Assembly (NCBI RefSeq): GCF_041468085.1
Contig: NZ_CP121017.1
Coordinates: 909,501-973,500 of the forward strand
Source of the DNA: Tistrella mobilis
GTDB taxonomy: Bacteria > Pseudomonadota > Alphaproteobacteria > Tistrellales > Tistrellaceae
Length of the DNA: 64,000 nucleotides
Reading direction: 5' to 3'
Below, piece by piece: positions 27,252 through 35,345 of the stretch. The notes under the pieces were generated by a model. The model was not told the origin of the DNA, made no database searches, and was given only the letters and a program-made list of their open reading frames with translations. The translations under genes were made by a program, and so were the position numbers. Positions within the stretch are counted from its first letter, which is position 1. Each line of letters starts with the position of its first letter.

Positions 27252-27838
27252 GTCTTCGTGCCGGGTTTTCGCCGACGCGGCCGCCCCGGGCGGCGGCGGG
27301 GATCGGGAAGTGGCGCCGGGGGATCCGGGAGGGGAAATTCAGGCGGATCCGGCGGCGTGTCGATAAAGGGGGAGGCCTGCCACCAGTCGAGCCAGGCGTC
27401 GGGGTTTTTCACCCACCAGCTGGTGTCGTAATCGATGGCGATCATGCCCGGATGGTCCAGCGGGCTGAAGATGCGGTAACGCCAGCGCGGAATGACACAG
27501 CCATCCAACAGCACCATGCGCCGGAACACCACTGCCTCGGTCGGGTTGGCCGCCCAGTCGAGCGGTGGCGGCATGTCGGCATCGACCGGCCCTGCCGGCG
27601 CCCACAGCTGCACGTACCAGACGGGCAGTCCGGTTTCCGGGTCGCGCGGGGGCATGTCGGGGCCGGGCCCGTCGTCCAGCTGTCGGACCAGGCTGTCGGC
27701 GGCCACCATGGCCCGCCGCGCCTTGCGGATCAGGCGGTGCCGCGCCGCCACGGTGCCGCGCGACCTGCCGGTTCTTTCGACCGCCAGGCGGGCGGCCGTA
27801 TACGCAAGCGATGCAAGATCGAAGGCGGTGATCGTCAT
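27248..27838 (-). CDS. Hypothetical protein, proline/arginine-rich C-terminus
   Basis: 196 residues. The middle part ([35 protein letters not shown]) has the tryptophan-rich look of a real protein, while the last 35 residues are a low-complexity P/D/R tail. I do not recognise a family. No signal peptide or membrane segment is seen. Confidence 0.6.
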   Translation of the reverse strand: MTITAFDLASLAYTAARLAVERTGRSRGTVAARHRLIRKARRAMVAADSLVRQLDDGPGPDMPPRDPETGLPVWYVQLWAPAGPVDADMPPPLDWAANPTEAVVFRRMVLLDGCVIPRWRYRIFSPLDHPGMIAIDYDTSWWVKNPDAWLDWWQASPFIDTPPDPPEFPLPDPPAPLPDPRRRPGRPRRRKPGTKT

Positions 27839-27918
27839 TGGTCGGGCAGAGCCTGATTGCGGTGGGCCGGTCCCTGTCAGAGTGGGCGAAACCGGCCGCG
27901 GCGATCAGCCCCGACGAT

Positions 27919-27936
27919 GCGGCCGCATGCGGCCGC
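27919..27936. repeat. Perfect 18-bp palindrome
   Basis: GCGGCCGCATGCGGCCGC is its own reverse complement. It lies between the divergent starts of the hypothetical gene and bL36, about 130 bp upstream of the latter, and may be an operator. Confidence 0.6.
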
Positions 27937-28067
27937 GGGACATGATCAAAACCCCGCGCTTCCGCGTTGACAGCCGCAGGGGGCATCGATATCCTCCGCG
28001 CACTTTTCGCCTGAGGAGGAGCCCGGGGCAGTGCCCGAGGGCGCGTGAACCCGCGAGGACCAGACCG

Positions 28068-28193
28068 ATGAAGGTGATCAACTCCCTGAAGAGCGCCAAG
28101 AAGCGCGACAAGAACTGCCGCGTTGTGCGCCGTAAGGGCCGCGTTTATATCATCAACAAGTCCAACCCGCGCATGAAGTGCCGCCAGGGCTGA
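28068..28193 (+). CDS. rpmJ: 50S ribosomal protein bL36
   Basis: 41 residues, [20 protein letters not shown] onward, ending MKCRQG. This is the long alphaproteobacterial-type bL36 with the SLKS-x-K insertion and the conserved [12 protein letters not shown] block. Only two cysteines remain of the four zinc ligands of the zinc form, so it is a non-zinc (C-minus-like) version. It is monocistronic, with its own terminator. Confidence 0.95.
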   Translation: MKVINSLKSAKKRDKNCRVVRRKGRVYIINKSNPRMKCRQG

Positions 28194-28270
28194 TCCATCG
28201 GATCGGCCGGCAGCTTCCGGCGCCGGACTTGAGATGATCCCGGTATGTCATGACCGGGTGACGCTTTCGA

Positions 28271-28303
28271 AAAGCCGCCGTCCTTCGGGACGGCGGCTTT
28301 TTC
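28271..28303 (+). terminator. Rho-independent terminator of rpmJ
   Basis: Stem AAAGCCGCCGTCC / GGACGGCGGCTTT with a TTCG tetraloop followed by TT, 77 bp after the bL36 stop. Confidence 0.9.
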
Positions 28304-28400
28304 GCGTCTGAACCGTTTCGCGTTTGCGGATCTTGCGGGCGGTATATGATGTCTTCTCACGCGTTCAACCTCGCGCCGCGCGACCCGAGGAGACGACCCG

Positions 28401-29888
28401 ATGCGCATGCCCGCCCCCGAAGCCGCAGCCCTTGCCCAGAGAGACGAGCTGATCGCCGAATTCCGCACCCTGCTGGGGCGGGATGCGGTGATCGCCGACC
28501 AGACCGGGCTGGAGGTCTACGAGAATGACGGGCTGACCGCCTATGCCCAGAAACCGATGGTGGCGGTGCTGCCGGCCACGACCGACGAAGTGGCGGGGGT
28601 GCTGAAGATCTGCGCCCGGCGCGGCATAAGGGTGGTGCCACGCGGGGCCGGCACCTCTTTGTCGGGCGGCGCGCTGCCGCTGGCCGACGGCGTGCTGCTC
28701 GGCCTGGGCCGATTCAACCGAATTCTGGATGTGGATGTTGCCAATCGCTGTGCGGTTGTGCAGCCCGGGGTGCCGAACCTGGCGATCACCACGGCGGTCG
28801 CGGCACACGGGCTGTATTACGCCCCCGACCCGTCCAGCCAGATCGCCTGTTCGATCGGCGGCAATGTCGCCGAGAATGCCGGCGGGGTGCATTGCCTGAA
28901 ATACGGCGTCACCACCAACAACATCCTGGGGCTGGAAATCGTGGTGATCGACGGCACGGTGGTCCGGCTGGGCGGCCGGCATATGGATGCCGGCGGCTAT
29001 GATCTGATGGGCGTGCTGACCGGATCGGAAGGCCTGCTGGGCGTGGTGACCGAGGTGACGGTGCGGCTGCTGCCGCGGCCGGAAACCGTGCGCGCCCTGC
29101 TGATGGGCTTTCCGCGGGTGGCCGATGCCGGCGCCTGCGTGGCCGAAATCATCGGGGCCGGGATCGTGCCCGCGGGGCTGGAGATGATGGACCGCGATGC
29201 GATCCACGCGGCCGAAGCCTTCTGCGATGCCGGCTACCCGCTGGATGTGGAGGCCCTGCTGATCGCCGAACTGGACGGGCCGGGGCCCGAGGTGGAGGCG
29301 CTGATCGCCCGGGTCGCCGCCATCGCGCGCGCGGCCGGCGCCACCAGCCTGCGCGAAAGCCGCGACGAGGCCGAACGCCAGCGCTTCTGGGCCGGACGCA
29401 AGGCGGCCTTCCCGGCGGTGGGGCGGATCTCGCCCGACTATTACTGCATGGACGGCACCATCCCGCGCGGCCGGCTGCCCGAGATGCTGGGGATCATTTC
29501 CGGGCTGACGCGCGAATACGGGCTGCGCTGCGCCAATGTCTTCCATGCCGGCGACGGCAATCTGCATCCGCTGATCCTGTATGACGCCAATGCCCCGGGA
29601 GAGCTGGAGCGGGCCGAGGCCTTCGGTGCCGAGATCCTGAAGGCCTGCGTGCGGCTGGGCGGCGTGCTGACCGGCGAACACGGCGTCGGCATCGAAAAGC
29701 GCGACCTGATGGGCGAGATGTTCACCGAAACCGATCTGGCCCATCAGCAGCGGCTGAAATGCGCCTTCGACCCCGACGGGCTGCTGAACCCGGGCAAGGT
29801 GTTCCCGACCCTGCATCGCTGTGCCGAGCTGGGCCGGATGCATGTCCATCACGGGCAGCTGCCCCACGCCCATCTGCCGAGGTTCTGA
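28401..29888 (+). CDS. glcD: Glycolate oxidase subunit GlcD (FAD-linked)
   Basis: 495 residues. It has the FAD-binding type 4 domain (PRGAGTSLSGGALPL; GGNVAENAGGVHCLKYGVT) and the C-terminal FAD-linked oxidase domain with VFHAGDGNLHPLI and LTGEHGVGIEKR. GlcD is the catalytic flavoprotein that oxidises glycolate (and D-lactate) to glyoxylate and passes electrons to GlcE and GlcF at the membrane. A GAGGAGA site lies about 10 bases before the ATG. First gene of glcDEF. Confidence 0.95.
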   Translation: MRMPAPEAAALAQRDELIAEFRTLLGRDAVIADQTGLEVYENDGLTAYAQKPMVAVLPATTDEVAGVLKICARRGIRVVPRGAGTSLSGGALPLADGVLLGLGRFNRILDVDVANRCAVVQPGVPNLAITTAVAAHGLYYAPDPSSQIACSIGGNVAENAGGVHCLKYGVTTNNILGLEIVVIDGTVVRLGGRHMDAGGYDLMGVLTGSEGLLGVVTEVTVRLLPRPETVRALLMGFPRVADAGACVAEIIGAGIVPAGLEMMDRDAIHAAEAFCDAGYPLDVEALLIAELDGPGPEVEALIARVAAIARAAGATSLRESRDEAERQRFWAGRKAAFPAVGRISPDYYCMDGTIPRGRLPEMLGIISGLTREYGLRCANVFHAGDGNLHPLILYDANAPGELERAEAFGAEILKACVRLGGVLTGEHGVGIEKRDLMGEMFTETDLAHQQRLKCAFDPDGLLNPGKVFPTLHRCAELGRMHVHHGQLPHAHLPRF

Positions 29889-29892
29889 GCCG

Positions 29893-31125
29893 ATGACCAC
29901 AGAGAGCTTCAGGCCCGCCGATGCGGCTGAGCTGGTGGAGATCGTGGCCGCATCGGCCGCGGCCGGCCGGAGCCTGGCGGTGGTGGCCGGCGGCAGCAAG
30001 GCCGGGCTTGGCCGGCCGGTCGACGCGGCGGCCCGGCTGGATCTGGGGGCGCTGACCGGCATCGTGGACTATCAGCCGGAGGAGCTGATGCTGACCGCGC
30101 GACCGGCGACGCCGCTGGCCGAGGTGGCGGCCCTGCTGGCCGGACGCGGCCAGATGCTGGCCTTCGAGCCGCCGGGCCTTGCCGCCCTTTGCGGCGCGCC
30201 CGATGCGGTGCCGACCCTGGGCGGCACGGTTGCGGCGGGGCTGGCGGGGCCGCGGCGGATCCGCGCCGGCAGCGCCCGCGACCATCTTCTGGGGCTGGAG
30301 GCGGTGAGCGGCCGCGGCGAGCGCTTCAAGGCCGGGGCGAAGGTGGTGAAGAACGTCACCGGCTATGACCTGCCCAAGCTGATCGCTGGCAGTTTCGGCA
30401 CGCTGGCGCTGATGACCGAGATGACGCTGAAGGTGCTGCCGGCGCCCGAAGATGCGGTCACCCTGGTGCTGCCGATGGCGGCGGCCCCGGCGGTGGCCGC
30501 CATGGCCCGGCTGCAGGCCGGGCCGCTGGAGCCGACGGCGCTGGCCTGGCTGCCGGCGACGCTGGCGCGCGCCGCCGATCTGCCGGAGGCGCGGGACGGT
30601 GCGCTGCTGGTGCGCTTCGAAGGCCCCGACGGTGCGCTGGCCGACCGGGTGGGCCGGGCGGAAGACAGCGGGCTTGGCGGCTGCGCGGCGGTGCTGGATC
30701 TGGCCAACAGCCAAAAGTTGTGGTCTGGGATTGCAGAGGTTGTGCCGATCCTGGCGCCCGAGACGGAAGAGCTGGTCTGGCGGCTGTCGGTGCCGCCGGC
30801 TGCGGGGGCGGCGCTGCTGTATGATGCGGTGGCGGGGGTGGGCGCGCGCGGCTTCATCGACTGGGGCGGTGGGCTGGTCTGGCTGGCGGTGCCGGCGGGG
30901 ACCGGGGATGACGGCGGCGCCGCGGCGCTGCGGGCCCTGGTTGCCCGCCATGGCGGCGGCCATGCCACGCTGATGCGCGCCCCCCCGGCCCTGCGCCGCC
31001 GGGTGCCGGTGTTCGAGCCCGAGGCGCCGGGTCTGGCCGCCCTGTCGGAACGGGTGCGCCAGGGCTTCGATCCGCTTCGTCTGCTGAATCCGGGCCGCAT
31101 GCGCGCTGTGGAGATGGAACCATGA
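29893..31125 (+). CDS. glcE: Glycolate oxidase subunit GlcE (FAD-binding)
   Basis: 410 residues from the ATG at 29893, four bases after the glcD stop. An FAD-binding type 4 fold is present: VVAGGSKAGLG, then VKNVTGYDLPKLIAGSFGTL, which is characteristic of GlcE. It lacks the FAD-oxidase C-terminal domain of GlcD, as expected. It overlaps glcF by four bases. Confidence 0.93.
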   Translation: MTTESFRPADAAELVEIVAASAAAGRSLAVVAGGSKAGLGRPVDAAARLDLGALTGIVDYQPEELMLTARPATPLAEVAALLAGRGQMLAFEPPGLAALCGAPDAVPTLGGTVAAGLAGPRRIRAGSARDHLLGLEAVSGRGERFKAGAKVVKNVTGYDLPKLIAGSFGTLALMTEMTLKVLPAPEDAVTLVLPMAAAPAVAAMARLQAGPLEPTALAWLPATLARAADLPEARDGALLVRFEGPDGALADRVGRAEDSGLGGCAAVLDLANSQKLWSGIAEVVPILAPETEELVWRLSVPPAAGAALLYDAVAGVGARGFIDWGGGLVWLAVPAGTGDDGGAAALRALVARHGGGHATLMRAPPALRRRVPVFEPEAPGLAALSERVRQGFDPLRLLNPGRMRAVEMEP

Positions 31126-32453
31126 AGACCAGTTTCGCCCCCGAGCGCCTGGCCGACCCCGCGATCGCCGAGGCCGAGCAGATCCTGCGGCGCTGCGTGC
31201 ATTGCGGCTTCTGCACCGCCACCTGCCCGACCTTCCTGGAACTGGGCGACGAGCGCGACAGCCCGCGCGGCCGGATCTACATGATGAAAGGCATGCTGGA
31301 ACGCGACGAGCCGGCGACGGCCGAGGTGGTGCGCCATATCGACCGCTGCCTGGGCTGTTTCGCCTGCATGACCACCTGCCCGTCGGGGGTGGACTATATG
31401 CATCTGTCCGACATGGCGCGGGCACGGGTGGCTGAGACCTATACCCGCCCGTTGCCCGAACGGCTGCTGCGCGGGCTGCTGGCCCGGCTGCTGCCCTATC
31501 CGGGCCGGTTCCGGGCGGCGCTGATCGGCGGGCGGATCGCGAAACGGCTGGGCATCGGCCGCTGGCTGGGTGCCCTCCGGCCCGAACTCAAGGCCATGAT
31601 GGCGCTGATGCCCGACGCAGTGCCGGCGCCGGCGGCGACCGACCGGCCGCAGCTCTGGCCGGCCGAAGGCACCCGCCGGGGGCGGGTGGCGCTGCTGGCC
31701 GGCTGCGCCCAGCAGGTGCTGGCGCCGGGGATCAACGCCGCGACCATCCGGGTGCTGACCCGCCACGGCTTCGATGTGGTGGTGGCGCGCGAGGCCGGGT
31801 GCTGCGGCGCGCTGGTGCAGCATATGGGGCTGATGGAGCAGGCTCGGGATCAGGCCCGGCGCAATGTCGCCGCCTGGGCGGCGCTGGCGGACCAGCCGGG
31901 CGGGCTGGACGCCATCGTGGTCACGACGTCGGGCTGCGGCACCCCGATCAAGGATTACGGCCATCTTCTGGCCGGCGACGCCTATTATGCCGATCGGGCC
32001 CGGCTGGTGGCGGGGCTGGCCCGCGACGTGACCGAGGTGCTGGCGGATCTGGATCTGACACCGGTGCGCGGCCTGCCGGCCGGGCTGCCGGTCGCCTATC
32101 ACGCCGCCTGTTCGCTGCAGCACGGCCAGAAGATCCGCGATGTGCCGAAAGAGGTGCTGAAGCGGTTGGGCATCACGCCGCTGGAACCGGCGGAGCCTCA
32201 TATCTGCTGCGGTTCTGCCGGCACCTACAACATGCTGCAGCCGGAACTGGCCGGGCGGCTGGGCGCCCGCAAGGCGCAGAACCTGCGCCGCACCGGGGCG
32301 GCGGTGGTGGCGGCAGGCAATCTGGGCTGTCTGACCCAGATTGCCGCACATCTGCCCGAGGCCCGTTTCATCCACACTGTGGAACTTGCCGACTGGCTGA
32401 CCGGCGGGCCGATGCCCGAGGCGCTGACGGGTGCGGTCGACGGGGTGGTGTGA
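31122..32453 (+). CDS. glcF: Glycolate oxidase iron-sulfur subunit GlcF
   Basis: 443 residues. Two 4Fe-4S motifs lie near the N-terminus (CVHCGFCTATCP and CLGCFACMTTCP). Two cysteine-rich CCG domains follow (EAGCCGALVQHMG and PHICCGSAGTYN). It carries electrons from the flavin subunits to the quinone pool. It starts in a four-base overlap with glcE. Its last 46 codons occur again, diverged, at 33217-33354 and in part near 32527-32606. Confidence 0.95.
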   Translation: MKTSFAPERLADPAIAEAEQILRRCVHCGFCTATCPTFLELGDERDSPRGRIYMMKGMLERDEPATAEVVRHIDRCLGCFACMTTCPSGVDYMHLSDMARARVAETYTRPLPERLLRGLLARLLPYPGRFRAALIGGRIAKRLGIGRWLGALRPELKAMMALMPDAVPAPAATDRPQLWPAEGTRRGRVALLAGCAQQVLAPGINAATIRVLTRHGFDVVVAREAGCCGALVQHMGLMEQARDQARRNVAAWAALADQPGGLDAIVVTTSGCGTPIKDYGHLLAGDAYYADRARLVAGLARDVTEVLADLDLTPVRGLPAGLPVAYHAACSLQHGQKIRDVPKEVLKRLGITPLEPAEPHICCGSAGTYNMLQPELAGRLGARKAQNLRRTGAAVVAAGNLGCLTQIAAHLPEARFIHTVELADWLTGGPMPEALTGAVDGVV

Positions 32454-32459
32454 GCGTGG

Positions 32460-32545
32460 TCAGGAGACGTTGTCGTCGCTGTCGAGGTTGGTCATGCCAC
32501 CGATAGCGGTTTCCGACATCGGCAATTCGGCGAGCCGGGCTGTCC
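32460..32545 (-). pseudogene. Peptide P1: 5'-truncated copy of the W-x-K-P-x-L peptide family
   Basis: The minus-strand frame ending at the TCA of 32460-32462 reads RLAELPMSETAIGG followed by MTNLDSDDNVS. This matches the second half of the paralogous peptides (RL-x-E-x-P-x-S-x-T-A-x-GG, C-terminal S). The W-x-K-P part is missing and no ATG lies in frame, so it is probably a remnant. Its stop lies six bases after the glcF stop, exactly the spacing seen at the second glcF end and P4. Confidence 0.6.
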
Positions 32546-32606
32546 GGCCCGGATCATCACGCCGGTATCCGAGGCGCTGGCGGGTATGACGCTGGCCGGT
32601 TGACGG
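32527..32606 (+). pseudogene. Degenerate glcF 3'-end fragment
   Basis: The first 30 bp (GGCGAGCCGGGCTGTCCGGC onward) align with the start of the better-preserved fragment at 33217. The last part (CCGAGGCGCTGGCGGG) aligns with the end of glcF; the middle is deleted. It stands next to the 3' end of P2, repeating the glcF-peptide arrangement. Confidence 0.5.
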
Positions 32607-32626
32607 AAGAGGCAATCTAAGCGGGA

Positions 32627-32764
32627 TCAGGATACACCCCGAATGCCGTCATCGGGCGCTCCGTAGGCGATCTCCGTTTCTGATGCCGGGCTCAGGCTCA
32701 GCTCGGGCTTACGCCAGGCTTGGCGTGAGGGGCGGGCCTTCCGGTTGTCGACCTTTTTAGCCAT
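32627..32764 (-). CDS. Peptide P2 of the W-x-K-P-x-L family
   Basis: 45 residues from the ATG at 32764. The sequence has a basic N-terminus, then W17-R-K-P20-E-L22, then P26-A-S-E-T30, a glycine and the ending GVS. The frame stays open about 130 bp further upstream, and codons there (YISR...L-x-A) resemble the region upstream of P4, so the true start may be farther out. The Trp-x-x-Pro-x-Leu spacing is like the Y-x-x-P-x-L leader element recognised by the PqqD-like domain in lasso-peptide systems (family knowledge), but no such protein is encoded here. Precursor peptide is inference. Confidence 0.6.
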   Translation of the reverse strand: MAKKVDNRKARPSRQAWRKPELSLSPASETEIAYGAPDDGIRGVS

Positions 32765-32898
32765 GTGGTGGCAGCTTTCATTTCTGGATAGAGGGATAAC
32801 CCTGTCGGCTTGAAGCCTGCAATATGATACAGTATTCGCACGCGAGATGTATATCTGCTGAGTCGACGGTCGATCTTCATTATCGAACAGGCGCAAAT

Positions 32899-32965
32899 CG
32901 GTCAGCGGTCACCAAATCGGGCCATTACTGCGCCATGGGCCGCCGTGATCCGGGCGAGCTGTGAC
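32899..32965 (-). pseudogene. Sulfotransferase 3'-end remnant
   Basis: In the frame ending at the TGA of 32903-32905, the minus strand reads LARITAAHGAVMARFGDR, nearly the same as the last residues of the sulfotransferase at 33634 (IARIEAAHGAVMARFDYR). No other part of that gene is present. It lies just upstream of P2, as the full sulfotransferase lies upstream of P4, which indicates duplication of a sulfotransferase-peptide segment. Confidence 0.8.
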
Positions 32966-33073
32966 GGGGGGGGCGCCCCCGCCGGCCGCGGTGTCCGATG
33001 CCGGCATTTCGTCGAGCCGGGGCTTCTGCCAGCGCGTGCGGCCGGGCATCAACCTGCGACTTTGATCGGTCAT
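32909..33073 (-). CDS. Peptide P3 of the W-x-K-P-x-L family, 3' end replaced
   Basis: 54 residues from the ATG at 33073. It contains R-W-Q-K-P-R-L-D-E-M-P-A-S-D-T-A-A-G-G-G, matching P2 and P4. After that the family similarity stops at a run of eight cytosines and the frame runs out of phase through the sulfotransferase remnant to a stop at 32909. The C-terminal 20 residues are therefore probably not ancestral. It may be a fusion product of a deletion. Confidence 0.55.
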   Translation of the reverse strand: MTDQSRRLMPGRTRWQKPRLDEMPASDTAAGGGAPPVTARPDHGGPWRSNGPIW

Positions 33074-33216
33074 TGCGTCATGCCCTTATCCGGACATTGA
33101 GACCACAGCTGCAGGGTGCCGATATTGTATGCCGAGAAAGCCCTTGGATGCATCGTGTCCGGATACGTCTTCGATTTCTTTGACGGGGATTATTTCGAGT
33201 CACCGGTGTCGAGGTC

Positions 33217-33354
33217 GGCGATCCGGGCCGTTTGACCCGGATCCCCGCCCATCTGCCCGAGACGCGCTTCATCCACACTGTGGAACTTGCCGACTGGCTG
33301 ACCGGCGGGCCGATGCCGGAAGGGCTGGCGGGGGTAGTTGAGGACGTGGCATGA
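33217..33354 (+). pseudogene. Duplicated glcF 3' end (46 codons)
   Basis: The frame reads GDPGRLTRIPAHLPETRFIH, then TVELADWLTGGPMPEGLAG, and stops at 33352-33354. It matches the last 46 codons of glcF, with the central 40 bp almost identical in DNA. There is no start codon or upstream glcF sequence. Its stop is followed six bases later by the stop codon of P4 on the other strand, exactly as glcF is by P1. Confidence 0.9.
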
Positions 33355-33360
33355 CCCGGA

Positions 33361-33498
33361 TCAGGAAATGCCAAACTTGCCGTCGGCCCTGTTCCCGCCG
33401 CTAAACGCCGTCTGTGACGTCGGGGTCTGGTTCAGCTGGGGCTTGTGCCACACTTTGCGTGAGACATTGATCTTATGATCGTGGATCTTACTGGTCAT
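33361..33498 (-). CDS. Peptide P4 of the W-x-K-P-x-L family
   Basis: 45 residues from the ATG at 33498, the same length as P2. It has a basic N-terminus, W17-H-K-P20-Q-L22, P26-T-S-Q-T30, a GG pair and the ending GIS. The frame is open from the sulfotransferase stop to here with a second possible start at 33552; the upstream codons (LYISREAAYI) resemble those upstream of P2. It is the peptide gene next to the intact sulfotransferase and HprK-like genes. It may be their substrate or a precursor peptide (inference). Confidence 0.65.
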   Translation of the reverse strand: MTSKIHDHKINVSRKVWHKPQLNQTPTSQTAFSGGNRADGKFGIS

Positions 33499-33633
33499 GC
33501 TTACCGCTGCTTTGATGCTGATGTTGAATGGTTTCTCAGCCTTGAGACTCATCAAAGTGATATAGGCCGCTTCCCGGGAGATGTACAGACCCCGATCCGT
33601 GTTGAAATATGACCGTTCAGGGGAGCGGGCCGA

Positions 33634-34500
33634 TCAGCGGTAGTCGAAGCGGGCCATGACTGCACCATGGGCCGCTTCGATCCGGGCGATCTGAGCCGGG
33701 GTCAGCGCGGTGCGCCAGCCCGCGACGCGGCCCTGGCGGAAAAAGCGCCGGCCGGGGGCGGCGGCATTCGTGAAGCCGGTTTCGGCTTCGCGGCGCTGCA
33801 GGCGGCTGAAGGTGGTGCCGTCGACCGCCCCGGCAATGGTCGCGGGATCGGCTGGCCAGCCGAGGAAACGGGCGATGCGCGTGAAGATGTGGTGCGGATC
33901 GGCCACCATATCCTCGTAGCGGATGATCAGGACAGGGAATCCCAGAGGGGCAGCCGTCCAGCTGTCGGCATGGGCCGACCAGCTGCCGAGCGGCTGGCGG
34001 AGCTGGCCGTAAAGACCGTCGCCGCCGGTGTCGATGGCGGTATCGGGTTTTGCCAGAAGATCGATGGCGGCATCGATCGACAGGCCCCAGTGATGGGCAT
34101 TGGAGACGGCGAGATCGCGCGGATCCCGGACCAGGTAGACGGCGCCGCGAGTGAGCGCCGGCGGGAAGACCGGACGGCCATCCGGGGTGGCGGTGAAGGC
34201 CTCGTGCGTGCGGTGGAGATGCAGGCCGGGATCCGCCGTCAGCCGCCGCGCGAAAGCCGCCGGGCGGAGGTTCGACGCCTCGTCATCGGTGAGCCAGGCA
34301 CTGTCGAGGCCGAGGCAGCGGTCGAAAACTGCCCGGTTGCTGGCCATGGTGAGCCAGCCCTGATCGAGCACGTCGAAATCCGGCGCCGCGCCGCCGTGCT
34401 TCAGGCTCCAGAGCGCCAGCCGGAGCCAGGTGCTGCCGGATTTGGGATAGGCGGTCACCCAGACGAAGCCGTCCCCCGGCGTGATGCGGGGCGCGGTCAT
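33634..34500 (-). CDS. PAPS-dependent sulfotransferase
   Basis: 288 residues. The 5'-phosphosulfate loop is YPKSGSTWLRLALWSL near residue 15, and the 3'-phosphate-binding motif is VYLVRDPRDLAVSNAHHW near residue 125, both intact. A HRTHEA stretch may hold the catalytic histidine. The protein would transfer sulfate from PAPS to a hydroxyl or amine of an unknown acceptor. Its ATG overlaps the HprK-like stop by four bases, so the two are translationally coupled. The acceptor could be the neighbouring peptides (inference). Confidence 0.9.
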   Translation of the reverse strand: MTAPRITPGDGFVWVTAYPKSGSTWLRLALWSLKHGGAAPDFDVLDQGWLTMASNRAVFDRCLGLDSAWLTDDEASNLRPAAFARRLTADPGLHLHRTHEAFTATPDGRPVFPPALTRGAVYLVRDPRDLAVSNAHHWGLSIDAAIDLLAKPDTAIDTGGDGLYGQLRQPLGSWSAHADSWTAAPLGFPVLIIRYEDMVADPHHIFTRIARFLGWPADPATIAGAVDGTTFSRLQRREAETGFTNAAAPGRRFFRQGRVAGWRTALTPAQIARIEAAHGAVMARFDYR

Positions 34501-35345
34501 GACATGGCCTCGACATGATCGGCGAGCCGGGCCGGGGCCCGCCAGTCGCGGCGATGACGCAGACGAATGAGCGGCGCATGGCCGGGCAGGGCCGCGACCT
34601 CGGCGAAGATCGGCCGGGCGCCGCGCAGGATGCGGCCCTCATAGAGCTGGCGGACGTTGCCCTCCATGGTCTGGAAGGCTTCGAGGCCGCGGGCCGGCAA
34701 GACCTCCAGATCGCTGCCGCCGATGGTCTGCCAGAGGTGGAAGATCGCCGTGACCGGCAGGGGGATCGTGTGCCGCGCCGTCGGCAGATGACGCAGCCGC
34801 GGCACCCCCGCCCGGCGCCGCCGCGGCGGCGGGCCATCGATGCGATCGGCAGAACGGGCACTGGCATCGGCATGCAGGGTGAGCCCGGCCGGGCCGGGCA
34901 GGATGAGGGCCGGCCCCGGCAGGCCCGAGAGCACGACGATGCCGTCGGCCAGCAGATGATGACCGCGGGCGAGGAGTTCGGCCGCAAGCAGGGATTTGCC
35001 GCTGCCGGACGCGCCGGTGATCAGCACGGCCCGCCCGCCGATCACCACCGCCGTGCCCGACACCGGCAGCAGGCCGTGGATATGGCAGGCAAGGCCGGGG
35101 AGCATGTCTTCGGCAAGCAGCAGCCGGGCGGCCGCGGGATCGATGGCGCCGGTGGTGTCGATCACCGCATGCCGGGCGGCGGCATCCAGATGGCAGCCGC
35201 CGCCGATGGGACCGGCGAGGCGTATGCTGCGGTCGGCCTCGATCCGGATCAGCGGGCCGGCATCCAGCGGCGGCGCTTCAGGCAGGGACGGCAGCGGCCC
35301 TGCGGTGATGTCGATCTGCGGGACGGCGGCGGGTGCGGTCACCAT
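34497..35345 (-). CDS. HPr kinase/phosphorylase-like protein
   Basis: 282 residues from the ATG at 35345. The P-loop GASGSGKS lies at residues about 111-118, followed by LARGHHLLADGIVVL, resembling the HprK segment where DD follows the P-loop helix. It lacks the N-terminal domain and the PTS context of true HprK. HprK-like kinases occur in RiPP clusters, for example the PadeK/ThcoK kinases that phosphorylate lasso peptides, and in PqqD-associated 'HPr-rel' systems. It overlaps the Rrf2 gene upstream by one base and the sulfotransferase downstream by four. Confidence 0.8.
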   Translation of the reverse strand: MVTAPAAVPQIDITAGPLPSLPEAPPLDAGPLIRIEADRSIRLAGPIGGGCHLDAAARHAVIDTTGAIDPAAARLLLAEDMLPGLACHIHGLLPVSGTAVVIGGRAVLITGASGSGKSLLAAELLARGHHLLADGIVVLSGLPGPALILPGPAGLTLHADASARSADRIDGPPPRRRRAGVPRLRHLPTARHTIPLPVTAIFHLWQTIGGSDLEVLPARGLEAFQTMEGNVRQLYEGRILRGARPIFAEVAALPGHAPLIRLRHRRDWRAPARLADHVEAMS

